Of a stretch of 64,000 bases of DNA, positions 9,901-23,066 are shown one piece after another. Positions within the stretch are counted from its first letter, which is position 1. Each line of letters begins with the position of its first letter. Below the pieces are notes generated by a model. That model was not told where the DNA came from and ran no database searches. It saw only the letters and a list, made by a program, of their open reading frames with translations. A program made the translations under genes and the position numbers. Source of the stretch: Persicaria tinctoria (Eukaryota; Streptophyta; Magnoliopsida; Caryophyllales; Polygonaceae); assembly GCA_037127255.1 (NCBI GenBank), contig JBANSL010000005.1, positions 76,637,160 to 76,701,159 on the forward strand, written 5' to 3'.

Positions 9901-11080
9901 CTTATTTAACCAGCACAAACAATGGGACACAAACATCCTGAATGATCTCTTCCCTAGCAACATTGTCCGGAAAATTACTCAAATCAACATTCCTTTCTGG
10001 GATACCCCTGATAAGTTGATTTGGAAGTGGGAATCCACGGGTCTCTTCACTGCCAAATCCGCCAAACGTCTTAATAACTATAATCAACCACAAAATAATG
10101 ATTACAAGAAAATCTGGAATCTTAACATTCCTCCCAGAATCAATAACCTTTTATGGAAAATGGCTATTGATGGCCTTCCTACTAAGAGTAGACTTAATAA
10201 GTATATTAATAGAGTGCCCAATAACTGTATTTTCTGCGATTCCTGTGAGGAAGATCTTACTCATCTTTTTCTTAGCTGCAACTACACCAAGAATATTATT
10301 ACCTCCTGTCAAACTAAGCTTGCAAAGAACCTCAGCCTCAGCCTCACCTCTATTCCAGGTATTGATATCCCAACTTTGATTGATCTCAATAGTAACCCCT
10401 CAACTCTCGAATCCCTTGCCTTCATCTGGCAAGCTATCTGGAGCACCAGAAATGAATCTATTTTTAGAAATATAACACCGCCCCCTGTTAGCACTATTGT
10501 CAGAAGCATTTTTGATGATATGAAGAACTGGAACAACTCTAAGGAAATCCCACAAAAAACTAAAAGAAAAAATTGTAAACAATATGAGAAATGGAAAAAA
10601 CCAGTAGGAGCTATCTACAAAGTTAATGTAGACGGCTCAGTAAAACCCACGGGTATCTGCCAGGTGGGGGGAGTCATCAGAGACTCCACAGGTAATGTGA
10701 CTGATATCTTTTATCAGATAGTGAATTCAGGTTCGGTTCTTCAAACTGAAGCTGCTGCTGTAATACTTGGAATTCAAAACGCAAGCTCAAGAGGGCTCAG
10801 AAACATCATTGTGGAAGGAGACAATCAAGACCTCATCAAAGTCCTTAGAAGGGAAACTGATGTCAAATGGGAAATCATCCATCAAGTGGAACAAATCAGA
10901 ATCCTTGCCTCATCCTTTGACTCGCTCGAGTTCACTCATTGTCGTAGAAATGCAAATAGAGTTGCAGATTTCATTGCAACAAAAGGTGTAATTTGTAATA
11001 GCTCTACTATCCCTTTTAATAGGGAACTGTATTCCATCATCCTTCAGGATGATCAGGGTCATGCCCCACGATTTGTGTAA
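6977..11080 (+). CDS. LINE ORF2: endonuclease, reverse transcriptase, RNase H
   Basis: A 1367-residue polyprotein that nicks DNA and copies LINE RNA at the nick. Residues ~3-230 are an APE-type endonuclease with WNVRG, AETKT, GDLNE and SSDHAP all present. The reverse transcriptase (~420-720) shows YRPISLCN, the LDMEKAYD catalytic Asp (~588) and RQGDPL. The second catalytic motif reads FANDTIIFAD instead of FADD, so the first Asp of the pair is Asn (codon 9071-9073, residue 699). A zf-RVT region follows (~1040-1110). The C-terminal RNase H (~1215-1340) keeps VDGS, QTEAAA, EGDNQ and VADFIA. The frame is open from 6245, but the first 244 codons before ATG 6977 lack any domain and precede the endonuclease start. 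The Asn change predicts a dead or crippled RT in an otherwise intact ORF. Confidence 0.9.
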   Translation: MILMINIGYWNVRGSRRPLLSQEINQLRKANKLDILTLAETKTEYAPSDFHINSTGFCYAHVIKASGHKGGLWLLHNHNLIIDDQTILEQNDRICMIKLTVENLSLALIFVYAPSIESEKCRFWNDIYTFVHKHLLPVMIIGDLNELENDTEKVGGSAPTLSRFRRLLKVKDELSLHTVPFSGSPFTWRKHKHAYNNTYERLDIILAHQNIITKFSNLRVQHHPFSSSDHAPITIQLGSTNTKKGSPFRFEMAWTSDPHYEDIVKKVWNNKFHGSFSYNLIQKQKLLKKNTKNWCKSRVNNIQKQLTEINQTILKLQNQLPWGTLSERMVSRLKRLENKKFALLDYNYKFWKQRARTKHTLLADKNTKYFQTTAKIRIFKRKTLNFTTRSGEIISNPTKISESITEEMMDRFISDNQQIISPEDIHFVQPQITSFDNDNLIRIPSSKEIKDTVDSMAEDKTPGPDGYPPEFYSKYWSIVGLSLCKAVKAFFHSGNLLTEINQTFIALIPKNNDPTNINHYRPISLCNTIYKIITKILANRLKPILPKLINPFQGAFVEGRSIQDNTLIAHEIFHSFHKRKGKKGWMALKLDMEKAYDKINWSYIKATLIKFGFHPTWINWVMKCLTTPTFSILINNSPGKQFNPNRGIRQGDPLAPYLFVLVIENLARELHHEALKEDALVGIRLTKNGTTIPFLTFANDTIIFADAAHTSLNTIQNIMNNFSNISGLTINHTKSSIQFSTNTNPNLARDISHHMRIPISKTIEKYLGIPLVNGRIKNCVFEEAINNLKKQLSKWKASSLSQAGRAVLIQANLSSKTNYLMQNFLLPKGILLQMDQINKNFFWNKLNSERYTPLISWDNICKPKSFGGLGIKKAEDLNISLQLKLLWKIYKDENIIWVNIIKEKYLQNTHISQRTNTNTSWQFGRLLSLRHKFNRGINWIIGDGKTINVWNDPWLEDQDLSAFQLNRDPDMKIENLFNQHKQWDTNILNDLFPSNIVRKITQINIPFWDTPDKLIWKWESTGLFTAKSAKRLNNYNQPQNNDYKKIWNLNIPPRINNLLWKMAIDGLPTKSRLNKYINRVPNNCIFCDSCEEDLTHLFLSCNYTKNIITSCQTKLAKNLSLSLTSIPGIDIPTLIDLNSNPSTLESLAFIWQAIWSTRNESIFRNITPPPVSTIVRSIFDDMKNWNNSKEIPQKTKRKNCKQYEKWKKPVGAIYKVNVDGSVKPTGICQVGGVIRDSTGNVTDIFYQIVNSGSVLQTEAAAVILGIQNASSRGLRNIIVEGDNQDLIKVLRRETDVKWEIIHQVEQIRILASSFDSLEFTHCRRNANRVADFIATKGVICNSSTIPFNRELYSIILQDDQGHAPRFV

Positions 11081-11240
11081 GGCATCCCCACTTTTTGCCC
11101 ACTGTAAAAAAAAAAAAAAAAATCCCACTAGGCACATATTTTCATGTATTTTTTCCTCAATCCATTTTCCGTTATTTTAAATTTTTTATAATTTATTTGG
11201 TATTTTACAATTGAATAATAATAATAATTTTTCTTACAAA

Positions 11241-11436
11241 TTTAAGATATTCTCTTCATGTATTTTTTTTAAAAAATATTTCTAATAAAAATAATATAAA
11301 AATTATCCATAAAAAATTGTGTCCACCCAAAAAAAGATTTAAGATATTATCTTCACATATATTTTTTTTTAAAAAATATTTCTAATAAAAATAATACAAA
11401 AATTATCTATAAAAAATTGTGTCCACCCGAAAAAAT
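11241..11436. repeat. Two-copy ~98-bp tandem repeat
   Basis: The AT-rich block 11241-11337 is repeated with a few changes at 11338-11436. Each unit starts near TTTAAGATATT and ends with AAATTGTGTCCACCC followed by a run of As. It lies just downstream of the LINE target duplication and carries no coding sequence. Confidence 0.75.
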
Positions 11437-11439
11437 TTG

Positions 11440-11930
11440 TAGATTCGCCTCTGAATGCGATGTCAAAAGTGGCCGTTCGTGCTTTGGTTGGCGGCTAAAA
11501 AGCGATATAGGGAACAAAATCAAGCATTGGAATGGTCCGAGTGCGGTTGTTTGTGTCCTATCCAAAGGGGTGGAGGAAGCTGAAATGCATCTATGGTTTG
11601 GTTGTACACTTATTAATGAAGTCCGAAGATGTGTATGGTCTTGGGTAGGCATCAGATGCAACTTTGGCAACATCGAAGAAGGACTGAGATGGTTCGGGAG
11701 TGAGCCAAACAGAGTGCATAAAACAAGTATGTTTCAAGCTAAGACGCGCTCCTGTATTTCACATGGAATGCTAGAAATAGAGTTATCTTTCATAATGAGA
11801 ATAGTTTCCCTGTGGAATACGCTTGGAAGATTATTGAAAGTTGTAAGTCGAGAAGCTCTCTAAAGTGCAAATGCCCACATTTCGAGAGATTGAGTGGTGT
11901 ACGAGGTTACTTAGATGAATGTCACACTTA
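11440..11930 (+). pseudogene. LINE remnant, zf-RVT region and W..RN linker
   Basis: The frame at 11417-11863 contains a degraded zf-RVT-like cysteine/histidine region around 11560-11680 (GVEEAEMHLWFGC), as found between RT and RNase H of plant LINE polyproteins. At 11755-11880 a different frame continues with the W.ARN..IF linker (WNARNRVIFHNE). The frameshift and the missing RT and RNase H mark it as a pseudogene fragment. About 270 bp from 11931 to 12200 show no feature. Confidence 0.6.
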
Positions 11931-12199
11931 GTTGTGAGAAATGGGGATGTCGAGATGTTAGTGAGGATAGGTATTGGTGTGTAAAGGGGCGTTTTGCATT
12001 ATTTTGCTGTTAATTTTATAATATTATGTTAACATATTTTCGTGTATGAGATGGGAGCCACTAACATAACCGACTCGAGGAGGATCAAAGAAAGCATCAA
12101 ACCATAAAATATTATATCATTCCCGACCTAAAGGGCAAAAGACCTTAGAATTGTAATTGTTACAACTTACAACTTACTATACAAGGGAGACTTTTTATT

Positions 12200-12581
12200 C
12201 TTTTAACCTCCTGAATTCCATATTTCAGGGGTTTATTGGACACCTATAATTTATCTTCCTTACACTATTCAACAGAATATAAAGCGAAGACGAACAAACT
12301 AATGAACAGCTTCTGCTTTCTCGTTTCCACAGAAAAGATTGCAATTTTTGCAGTTGATGATGTAGAGGGATCAGTATCATAGCCTCGAGTAACCTGACCA
12401 AGTGGCTGGCCTGTAACATATAAGAATCCATAATCAGATATCGGACGGAGGTGGTTCGTATGAATCACTAATGCTCACTGTCTTTTGCATGTTTAGCTCT
12501 AAAATCTCCTCAACTTTGGAAGGCAAAATGCATGTCTGCTGCCAAATGTTTAACAGTGTTATCATAGATAAAATTAAAGAC
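12200..12581 (-). other. Thiolase 3' untranslated region
   Basis: Sequence downstream of the main stop codon contains the predicted alternative intron and exon described separately. The 67-68 codon minus frames here overlap that alternative exon in other phases and are not separate genes. The polyadenylation point cannot be fixed from sequence alone. Confidence 0.5.
12377..12410 (-). other. Predicted alternative last coding exon of the thiolase, encoding a PTS1
   Basis: The main transcript reads CTC ATG TAA GTC, so the stop is inside a strong 5' splice site (CAT|GTAAGT; intron start 12585). A good acceptor, TATGTTACAG, ends at 12411. Joining 12586 to 12410 keeps the frame and adds PATWSGYSRL, then TGA at 12377-12379, making a 414-residue protein ending Ser-Arg-Leu, a canonical peroxisomal PTS1. 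If the intron is retained, this sequence is simply 3' UTR. I recall that an Arabidopsis AACT1 splice form is reported as peroxisomal, which would match, but transcript evidence is not visible here. Confidence 0.6.
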
Positions 12582-17218
<4,637 letters not shown>

Positions 17219-17487
17219 TGGCGCCTTCGAATAGAACTTGCAAATCGATCGAACGAACTCCCGATTTCTCGCAATTTTTTAGCGAGTTGAACCAAGCCGC
17301 TGGGATCTGAAAGAGGAGACGGCGAAATTGAACGGGGAAGAGCCCTATCGAACAGCGAACGCTAATCGTGGTATTGGATACAGAATTGCAGATGTGCTTC
17401 AATTCAAGCATGACAAGGCGTGGAGCCAGCAGATTGACTGTATCACCTATCTGACATGCCAGTATTTTCCGGATCCATATCACAATA

Positions 17488-17658
17488 CTCCGTACAGTAT
17501 AATTTGGTGATAAATAAACATAAAAAAAAACTTTAAATTTTAATACTGATTAGTAATGAGTAGTATAAAATTATTTTAAATTTTAATAAATTTTTTTAAT
17601 GTCTTATAATTTTTTTATTGAAAAATAAAAAAAATCAAATATTGTCGATTGGAGGGAG
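17488..17658. mobile_element. Possible Stowaway-like MITE near the thiolase promoter
   Basis: An AT-rich 171-bp segment starts CTCCGTAC and ends GGAGGGAG with TA dinucleotides outside both ends (17486-17487, 17659-17660). This is the Stowaway pattern, but the inverted repeat is weak. It lies ~270 bp upstream of the thiolase start codon and could influence the promoter. The call rests mainly on the right end. Confidence 0.35.
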
Positions 17659-17773
17659 TAGTATACAGTAAAAATAAATATAAAAGTTGATTTGAAAAAG
17701 AAAAATCGAGTGTTTGTAATTATAAAACGTAATAAATTGGAATCTCTAAGAATAATTTTAATAATATACTATA

Positions 17774-18013
17774 CTCTCTTTGTTAATTAAAACATGTCGT
17801 TTACTATTTATGCACGCTTTTTTAGAATGACTAAAATTATATGAAATATTAACTTTTTTTAAAACTTGTTTTTATAAATTCACACTCAATAGTAACAAGT
17901 ATGTAATTATTAAAAAAATATATTAAAAAAGCTAATATTTTATATAGTTTTTAACACCTCAAAAAACGTGTGTGAATAGTAAAACGTCAAGTTTTAATTA
18001 ACAAATGGAGTGT
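17774..18013. mobile_element. Stowaway-like MITE, degenerate
   Basis: About 240 bp with complementary ends: the left half contains GTCGTTTACTATTTATGCACG and the right half its near-complement around AATAGTAAAACGTC. It is clearly related to the better preserved element at 63544-63778. TA flanks the left end (17772-17773); the right end has drifted. No coding capacity. Confidence 0.65.
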
Positions 18014-18099
18014 TATATAATTATAAATCAATTAGTTTAATAATAGACCAATTCTACTTTGGTTGTATTCTACTTTGGTTGCTTCTTTCAATATGGGAT

Positions 18100-18335
18100 T
18101 AGCCCTTAGAGGTTGATTCCACCTCTTGAGTTCTGAAATTATTTAACTAACGTCGGGTTTGAAGAATTTTGAATGATGTTGAAAAGGACTAACTTGGATT
18201 TTGAGTCTCGGGGACGAGACTTGTTTTTAGCGGTGGATAATGCAAAAACCAAAATATTTTTAATATTATTTTAATGTTATTTTAAATAAATATATGTTAT
18301 TTCCTATCTGATTTATAAAGTTGGAGAAAACTCGT
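18100..18335 (+). pseudogene. Gypsy-type retrotransposon 3' remnant, interrupted by LTR element
   Basis: The motif GAGTCTCGGGGACGAGAC (18203-18220) resembles sequence often found just before the 3' LTR of plant chromovirus (Tekay/Del-like) gypsy elements. What follows could be the start of such an LTR, cut at 18335 by the 18336-24736 element and perhaps continuing at 24742-24904. No polyprotein is left. Moderate to low confidence. Confidence 0.4.
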
Positions 18336-20026
18336 TGACGGAGGGAAGTCGTTGATTCACCTCGCCAAAAATAAATCCCAAACGAACAAACTAGTATAGT
18401 ATGCAAGTAAGGGGTCGAACCCAAGAGAATCAAGTATTTCTAAATATTGTGTATTTATCAATATAAAAGAAACGATTTTTATGAATGAAAATAAAAGAAG
18501 ATAATATTGACAAAAGCAAATAAATGATGGAAGAAAAGCGTTTCCACCTACAAGTTCTCGACTTTGGTTGGTTTTATTGATCATCGAATCCTTTTCAAGT
18601 TATTATCTTTTCCTACGAATTCCTCTCGTCTTGGTTTAAGTAGATTAAAAGTCCTACGAGTCCAATTAATCCCTTACACCTCAATGCAACCTTAACACGG
18701 TCAAGATTTAACAAAGAGATAGCAAATAGTCCCAAGAACTTGAGCATATAAATAACACCAATTAAACACGGTAAATCAATGTTTAAGATATATGTCAACT
18801 CCCCACATAATCATGCTTCAAACACGGAATCCACAATCTTATGCGTGCTACTACGGAAATAACACAAATACGAAAGTATTAAATCCTAGCATGAAATCAA
18901 TATTATCAAGGTCGCGAGTCAAGATAACATCAATAACATAATCAATATTGCACAAAGAAGTTGAAAGAATTAAAGAGGAAAAATAACTTGAATTAGAAAC
19001 TCACAAACCACCAACCAAGTCTCGAAAGTGTAGGCGGAAACTACAAAATTAGCCAAACATGGCTTACCTAAGCTTTCTTCTCTTCAATGGTGATTTTCTC
19101 TACTTGAAAACTTCCTTAAACTAACCCTAGAACATCCTATTTATAAGCCTAATGTCTTCCATAAAAGGTAGATAAAAGATAGATAAAAGATAGAAATTTC
19201 CTAAACAACTAGATCAAAGATAGAACTTTCCTAAAATAATTCAGCGTCGGATTCCGCTGGCAGCGAGAAATTTACGCTGGCAGCGAATGGCCTTGATTGA
19301 GCTTCTGTTGGATTTCCGCTACCAACTCGCTGGCACACTCGCTGACAGCGACTTTTCCATGCCTTAGAATTTTTCCATCCTCCTAGGACCCTTCCTTCCG
19401 CTTCCGCGAGCACCTGATTCCGCTGCTGCGAGCTGGGTCTTCCGCGGCCGCGAGAGCTCAAAATCGCTGGGGCGAGTTCTCCCTTCCGCAGTCGCGAGTG
19501 GCCGAAGATTCGTCGTCCTGGTGAGTTTCGCTGGCAGCGACTATTTCCGCGGCAGCGGACGTCTCGCTGCAGCGAATGATGCCGCTACCAGCGGATGGTG
19601 TTGGCTTGCTCGCTTGCTCAGCTTCCTCGCTCGCTCTCCCGCTGGCTCTTTCTTCCCGCGGGCTCTCTCTCGCTGGCTTGCTGGGCTCCAGGCTTCTGGT
19701 TCCACTCGCTGGCAGCGACTGATCATTCGCTGGCAGCGACTGATGCCCAGAAGCTCGATTCTTCATTGTTCTTCCCTCTTTCTTTCTCTTCTCCTTTCTT
19801 TCTCTTCTTAGCTTGATTTCTTGACTTCACTTGGCCATGTTTAACAGCTTTCCCTTGCTTTCCACCATGTCGGATCTACGATTCTGCACAATTCAACCGA
19901 AATAGCGTAGATTCCGAACTTTTCCACAAAAAGAGTTTTATCTAAATTAACACTAAAACATGCATATTCTACAATGTAAATGCAACTAAATTATCCTATA
20001 ATGCCCATTAGAAATGTGCATTATCA
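18336..20026 (-). repeat. LTR (3' LTR in element orientation), 1691 bp
   Basis: Direct repeat of 23067-24736. It has TG...CA ends on both strands and a cluster of GC-rich imperfect palindromes (TCGCTGGCAGCGA and variants) at about 19240-19750. The small open frames inside it occur in both LTRs and are not genes. Confidence 0.93.
19240..19750. repeat. Cluster of GC-rich imperfect palindromes in LTR
   Basis: Variants of one theme recur: TCGCTGGCAGCGA (19528), CCGCGGCAGCGG (19547), TCGCTGCAGCGA (19564) and CCGCTACCAGCGG (19581), often about 17-20 bp apart. When outer bases change, the opposite arm tends to change with them (T...A versus C...G), so pairing is kept. The right LTR has the same cluster, and the minus-strand leader (22900-23070) has several more copies. 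Confidence 0.8.
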
Positions 20027-21571
20027 AACTCCCCCACACTTAACCTTTTGCTTGTCCTCAAGCAATGCAAAATAAAGAAGAGCAAAACCATCATCCCACA
20101 CATATAATCTTCAAGCACTAACCTTGTCAAAAGCAACATCAAAGTGGAGGAGCCATGAACATGAAAGCTAACATCCTAGCAAGTATATGAACGATTCAAA
20201 ATAAGGCACATATCATCCAACCTTACCGGGATTTATGTGTTTGCTCTCACTCTCATTGTGTTTAGGCTTAATAATATATCTCTCGACTCAATCCAAAATG
20301 CAAAGAGCTACATAGAAATTGACACATATATCACATATTCTCCACCGTGGATGCCATCACTTATAAGAAACATCAAGAGGCCTTTTATCAAGGTTGTAAT
20401 GGGGCTTGGTAAGAAATTAAGGTTGGAAAATATTTAGGCTTGTGGTGCTAAAAATCCGGGAAAAAGGGATCCCTAAGAACAACCGGAAGAACACTACAAA
20501 TCAAATACTTCCAAAACCAAAATAACTCAAACTTTCACTCACAAAATACTCAACTAAAGAACTTTCTCTCAACCATACATTTTTCTAACTCTCACATCCA
20601 TAATAAAATAAAAAGCTCTTATTCATGCTCTTTTTTCTTTCTCTTTTTTTTCTTTCACTTTTTTTTTTTCAAATTTTTTTTTCTTTAGAGACAAAACAAT
20701 AATGCCCAATGTGAAGAATAAAACTAAAATTACATCCTCATCCAAACTTGTAACTTTCTCAACAATATTCTCTTTTCCACTCAAACAAATCAATCATTCA
20801 CCAATTCTAATCCTAATTCCCGGATTGGGTAAGGCTTATCATCGGCTAAGGATAAATTTTATGGAGCTTCAAAGAAAAGGCTAAGGCTCAAATTTGCTAC
20901 AAGCAAAGGACACATATGTAGGGTGGATATGGATAATAATATGGCTAAGAACATCATGCCTCTATCATTTGAAACTCATAAGCAATAGACATATAAAATC
21001 GGCCTCAAATATAAATAACAATGTCAATCTCAAGAGGTAAGTACATAAGGAGAGTATAATCTCACACAAGAAAGCAAAAGGGAATAAATATGATGAAAAT
21101 CCCTATAAGGCCAAAAATTCTCACTAGGACAATTTTTGTTGGATTTCAATGATGCCAATAAGAATCATACTTGCTCAATTAAACTAACAAGTCATGCTCC
21201 AATGAAAATCAACACAAGTAGGTGACAAGATTAGCCAATTCAATCATATCATGGAATTTATAGGTTAAGTTCAAAAACTCAAATAAAATAGAGGACATTT
21301 AAGGCAAGATGGGTATTTGAATAATACATGAATGCAATGCATGATATTTTTGGGTTTTTCAATTTTTTCAATTTTTTTTTTCTTTTTCTAATGCAATATA
21401 AATGCTAGAAATAAACATGATATGCATGTGAAAATTTTAAATATGACCTAACTAATGCAATATGTACACTAAACCCCTCCCCCACACTTGAATATTTCAT
21501 TGTCCCTAATGAAATAAAGACAACAAAAATCAAACAATTGAAATAGGTGAGGGAGAAGGAAACTCACGAGC

Positions 21572-22855
21572 TCAATGTGGTGGTGGAAATTGGGTTTGCC
21601 ACCCAAAGGGTGCCCAAGCGTTGAATTGGGCCATGATATCCTCGTGATTCTTTCGTTGTTGCTCCATGAGGATGTTATGGTTCTCCGCAATTTGTCGGTC
21701 CGTGGCATCTTGACGCTCGGTGATTTGACGGAAGGCACTCTCAAAATAGCCATGAGAGGGGAATCCATCATAAGACTCGCCATGGTACCCTCCATGTGAA
21801 GAACTAGCTCCCCCGCCATAAGACATTTGTGGATGGAATGTCTCCACTTGCAGTACCGGCTCATACTCCATCTCCGTCGGTTCTTCATAAGGCTCCTCAT
21901 TAGCATCTCCTTCGTTGGCGTTCGGAGGTGGGCCAAATGGTGGAGCGTCGGATGGAATATATAAATCGGCGGGGGATGGACCGGTGGGAAGTGGACGAGG
22001 GAGGACCAAAGTGTGGGACTTGTTGACCCCGGCATACCAAATGAATCTCCCCGCATAATCACCTTCCCTCACGATGTTAGCCTTCTTTAGCGAAGCCAAA
22101 TTGAGCCTATAGTTGTCCGAACAAGGGACATAGGCATTCAAATCAATGTCGAGCTCCAAAGCAAGCAAAGTAATTAAGCCTCCAAAGCCAATCTTCACCT
22201 CTTCCTTCCTTGAATGCTTTTTAGTAGCCTCGGCACAAGCGGAAAAGAAGAGCTCTACCCAATCCGGGGTGTCATGTGCTTCGGGCAATAAGCAAGTCAT
22301 CCATGCCCAACTTCCTTTGGAAACCTTGTTGATCTCGGCATGCCCGAAAAAAGTGTTGTTTAGGACCTTGTGGCAAAGTCTAAGGGAAGGGTGGACGATG
22401 CTATAATTGTAGTCATTGCCGGAGGTCATGACCTTTTGTGTGACTTCAAGCCATCGTTCTTGAGGGGTGGAGCTACGAGGCAATTCAGACCAACGGGCGG
22501 AGGGATTGCCCGTGATCCCAAACACATTCTTCAATTCTTCAAAAGTCATAGTTTGATTTGCCCCACCCAATCGAAAAGTAAAACTATCCTCACTAGCCAT
22601 TGCAAAGGTAGCCAAAAACTCTCTAACCAAATCCGGATAAGTACGGACACACTTGTCTACCAAGCCATCAATATCCCCAATCCCCATAAATGTCCGCACA
22701 CTCTCCTCAAGTCCCAATAATCTCAATGTGGGGATATCAAAAAATTTCGTCGAAACATACCGACGAGCATCAAGATCATCCCACCTAGTCCTTTGAGCTC
22801 TAGTCAAACCTCTAGGCCTAACCATTGGTGGAGAAGCCATAATAATTAAAATCAA
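21572..22855 (-). CDS. Athila ORF-1-like accessory protein of LTR element
   Basis: An intact 427-residue ORF and the only coding sequence of this element. The N-terminal ~270 residues are a globular region (RYVSTKFFDI, YPDLVREFLATF, FEELKNVFGITG) resembling the ATHILA ORF-1 / 'putative plant transposon protein' family. The remainder is Pro/Glu-rich, then Gly/Ser/Tyr-rich, ending in a Gln/His-rich helical stretch (residues ~365-415). A similar but broken protein lies at 59126-59998, sharing the 'YP.L...FLAT' and 'FR......(8) ..L...GI' pattern. Its biochemical role is not established. I took the ATG in frame at 22828-22855; MASPP is the likeliest start. Being intact, it may serve replication or be retained passively in a young copy. 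Confidence 0.75.
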   Translation of the reverse strand: MILIIMASPPMVRPRGLTRAQRTRWDDLDARRYVSTKFFDIPTLRLLGLEESVRTFMGIGDIDGLVDKCVRTYPDLVREFLATFAMASEDSFTFRLGGANQTMTFEELKNVFGITGNPSARWSELPRSSTPQERWLEVTQKVMTSGNDYNYSIVHPSLRLCHKVLNNTFFGHAEINKVSKGSWAWMTCLLPEAHDTPDWVELFFSACAEATKKHSRKEEVKIGFGGLITLLALELDIDLNAYVPCSDNYRLNLASLKKANIVREGDYAGRFIWYAGVNKSHTLVLPRPLPTGPSPADLYIPSDAPPFGPPPNANEGDANEEPYEEPTEMEYEPVLQVETFHPQMSYGGGASSSHGGYHGESYDGFPSHGYFESAFRQITERQDATDRQIAENHNILMEQQRKNHEDIMAQFNAWAPFGWQTQFPPPH

Positions 22856-22899
22856 AGGATGAAGATCAAGAACTCACAAACAAAGCGACTCACTGCAGG

Positions 22900-23066
22900 A
22901 TTCTCGCTGGCAGCGAGTGGTGTCCCGCTGGCAGCGACTTGAGTCAGGCCGGAGGAGCTGCGATATGGGTGTGACTCGCTGGAAGCGGAGTCTACTCGCT
23001 GGCAGCGACCAGGGTGACACCGACGAGCTCCGGAGCTGCTTCGTAGTGGATGCGACTCGCTGGCAG
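22900..23066. repeat. GC-rich palindrome copies in element leader
   Basis: Several CGCTGGCAGCGA-type copies (for example near 22907, 22928, 22997 and 23056) lie between the 5' LTR and the ORF start in element orientation. The motif thus occurs outside the LTR as well, in the region that would hold primer-binding and packaging signals. Confidence 0.75.

Larger units (their letters stand above)
3785..11122 (+). mobile_element. Full-length LINE with 17-bp target-site duplication
   Basis: The element is bounded by the duplicated target AATCCCACTAGGCACAT (3768-3784 and 11121-11137; the first As overlap the tail). It ends in about 17 A residues (11106-11122), the mark of target-primed reverse transcription. 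It has a ~0.95-kb 5' region, ORF1 (gag-like), a ~0.73-kb spacer and ORF2 (endonuclease, reverse transcriptase, RNase H). Both ORFs are free of stops and frameshifts, so the copy is probably recent, although ORF2 carries a damaging change in the RT active site. Confidence 0.93.

Noticed and set aside
12225..12468. Independent small gene downstream of the thiolase
   Set aside because: The frames coincide with the predicted alternative last exon/3' UTR and lack their own initiation context or domain.
19521..19811. 96-codon ORF in the LTR, and its twin at 24252-24521
   Set aside because: Present in both LTRs, changed in length by the 21-bp motif indel, and explained by the GC-rich palindrome cluster.
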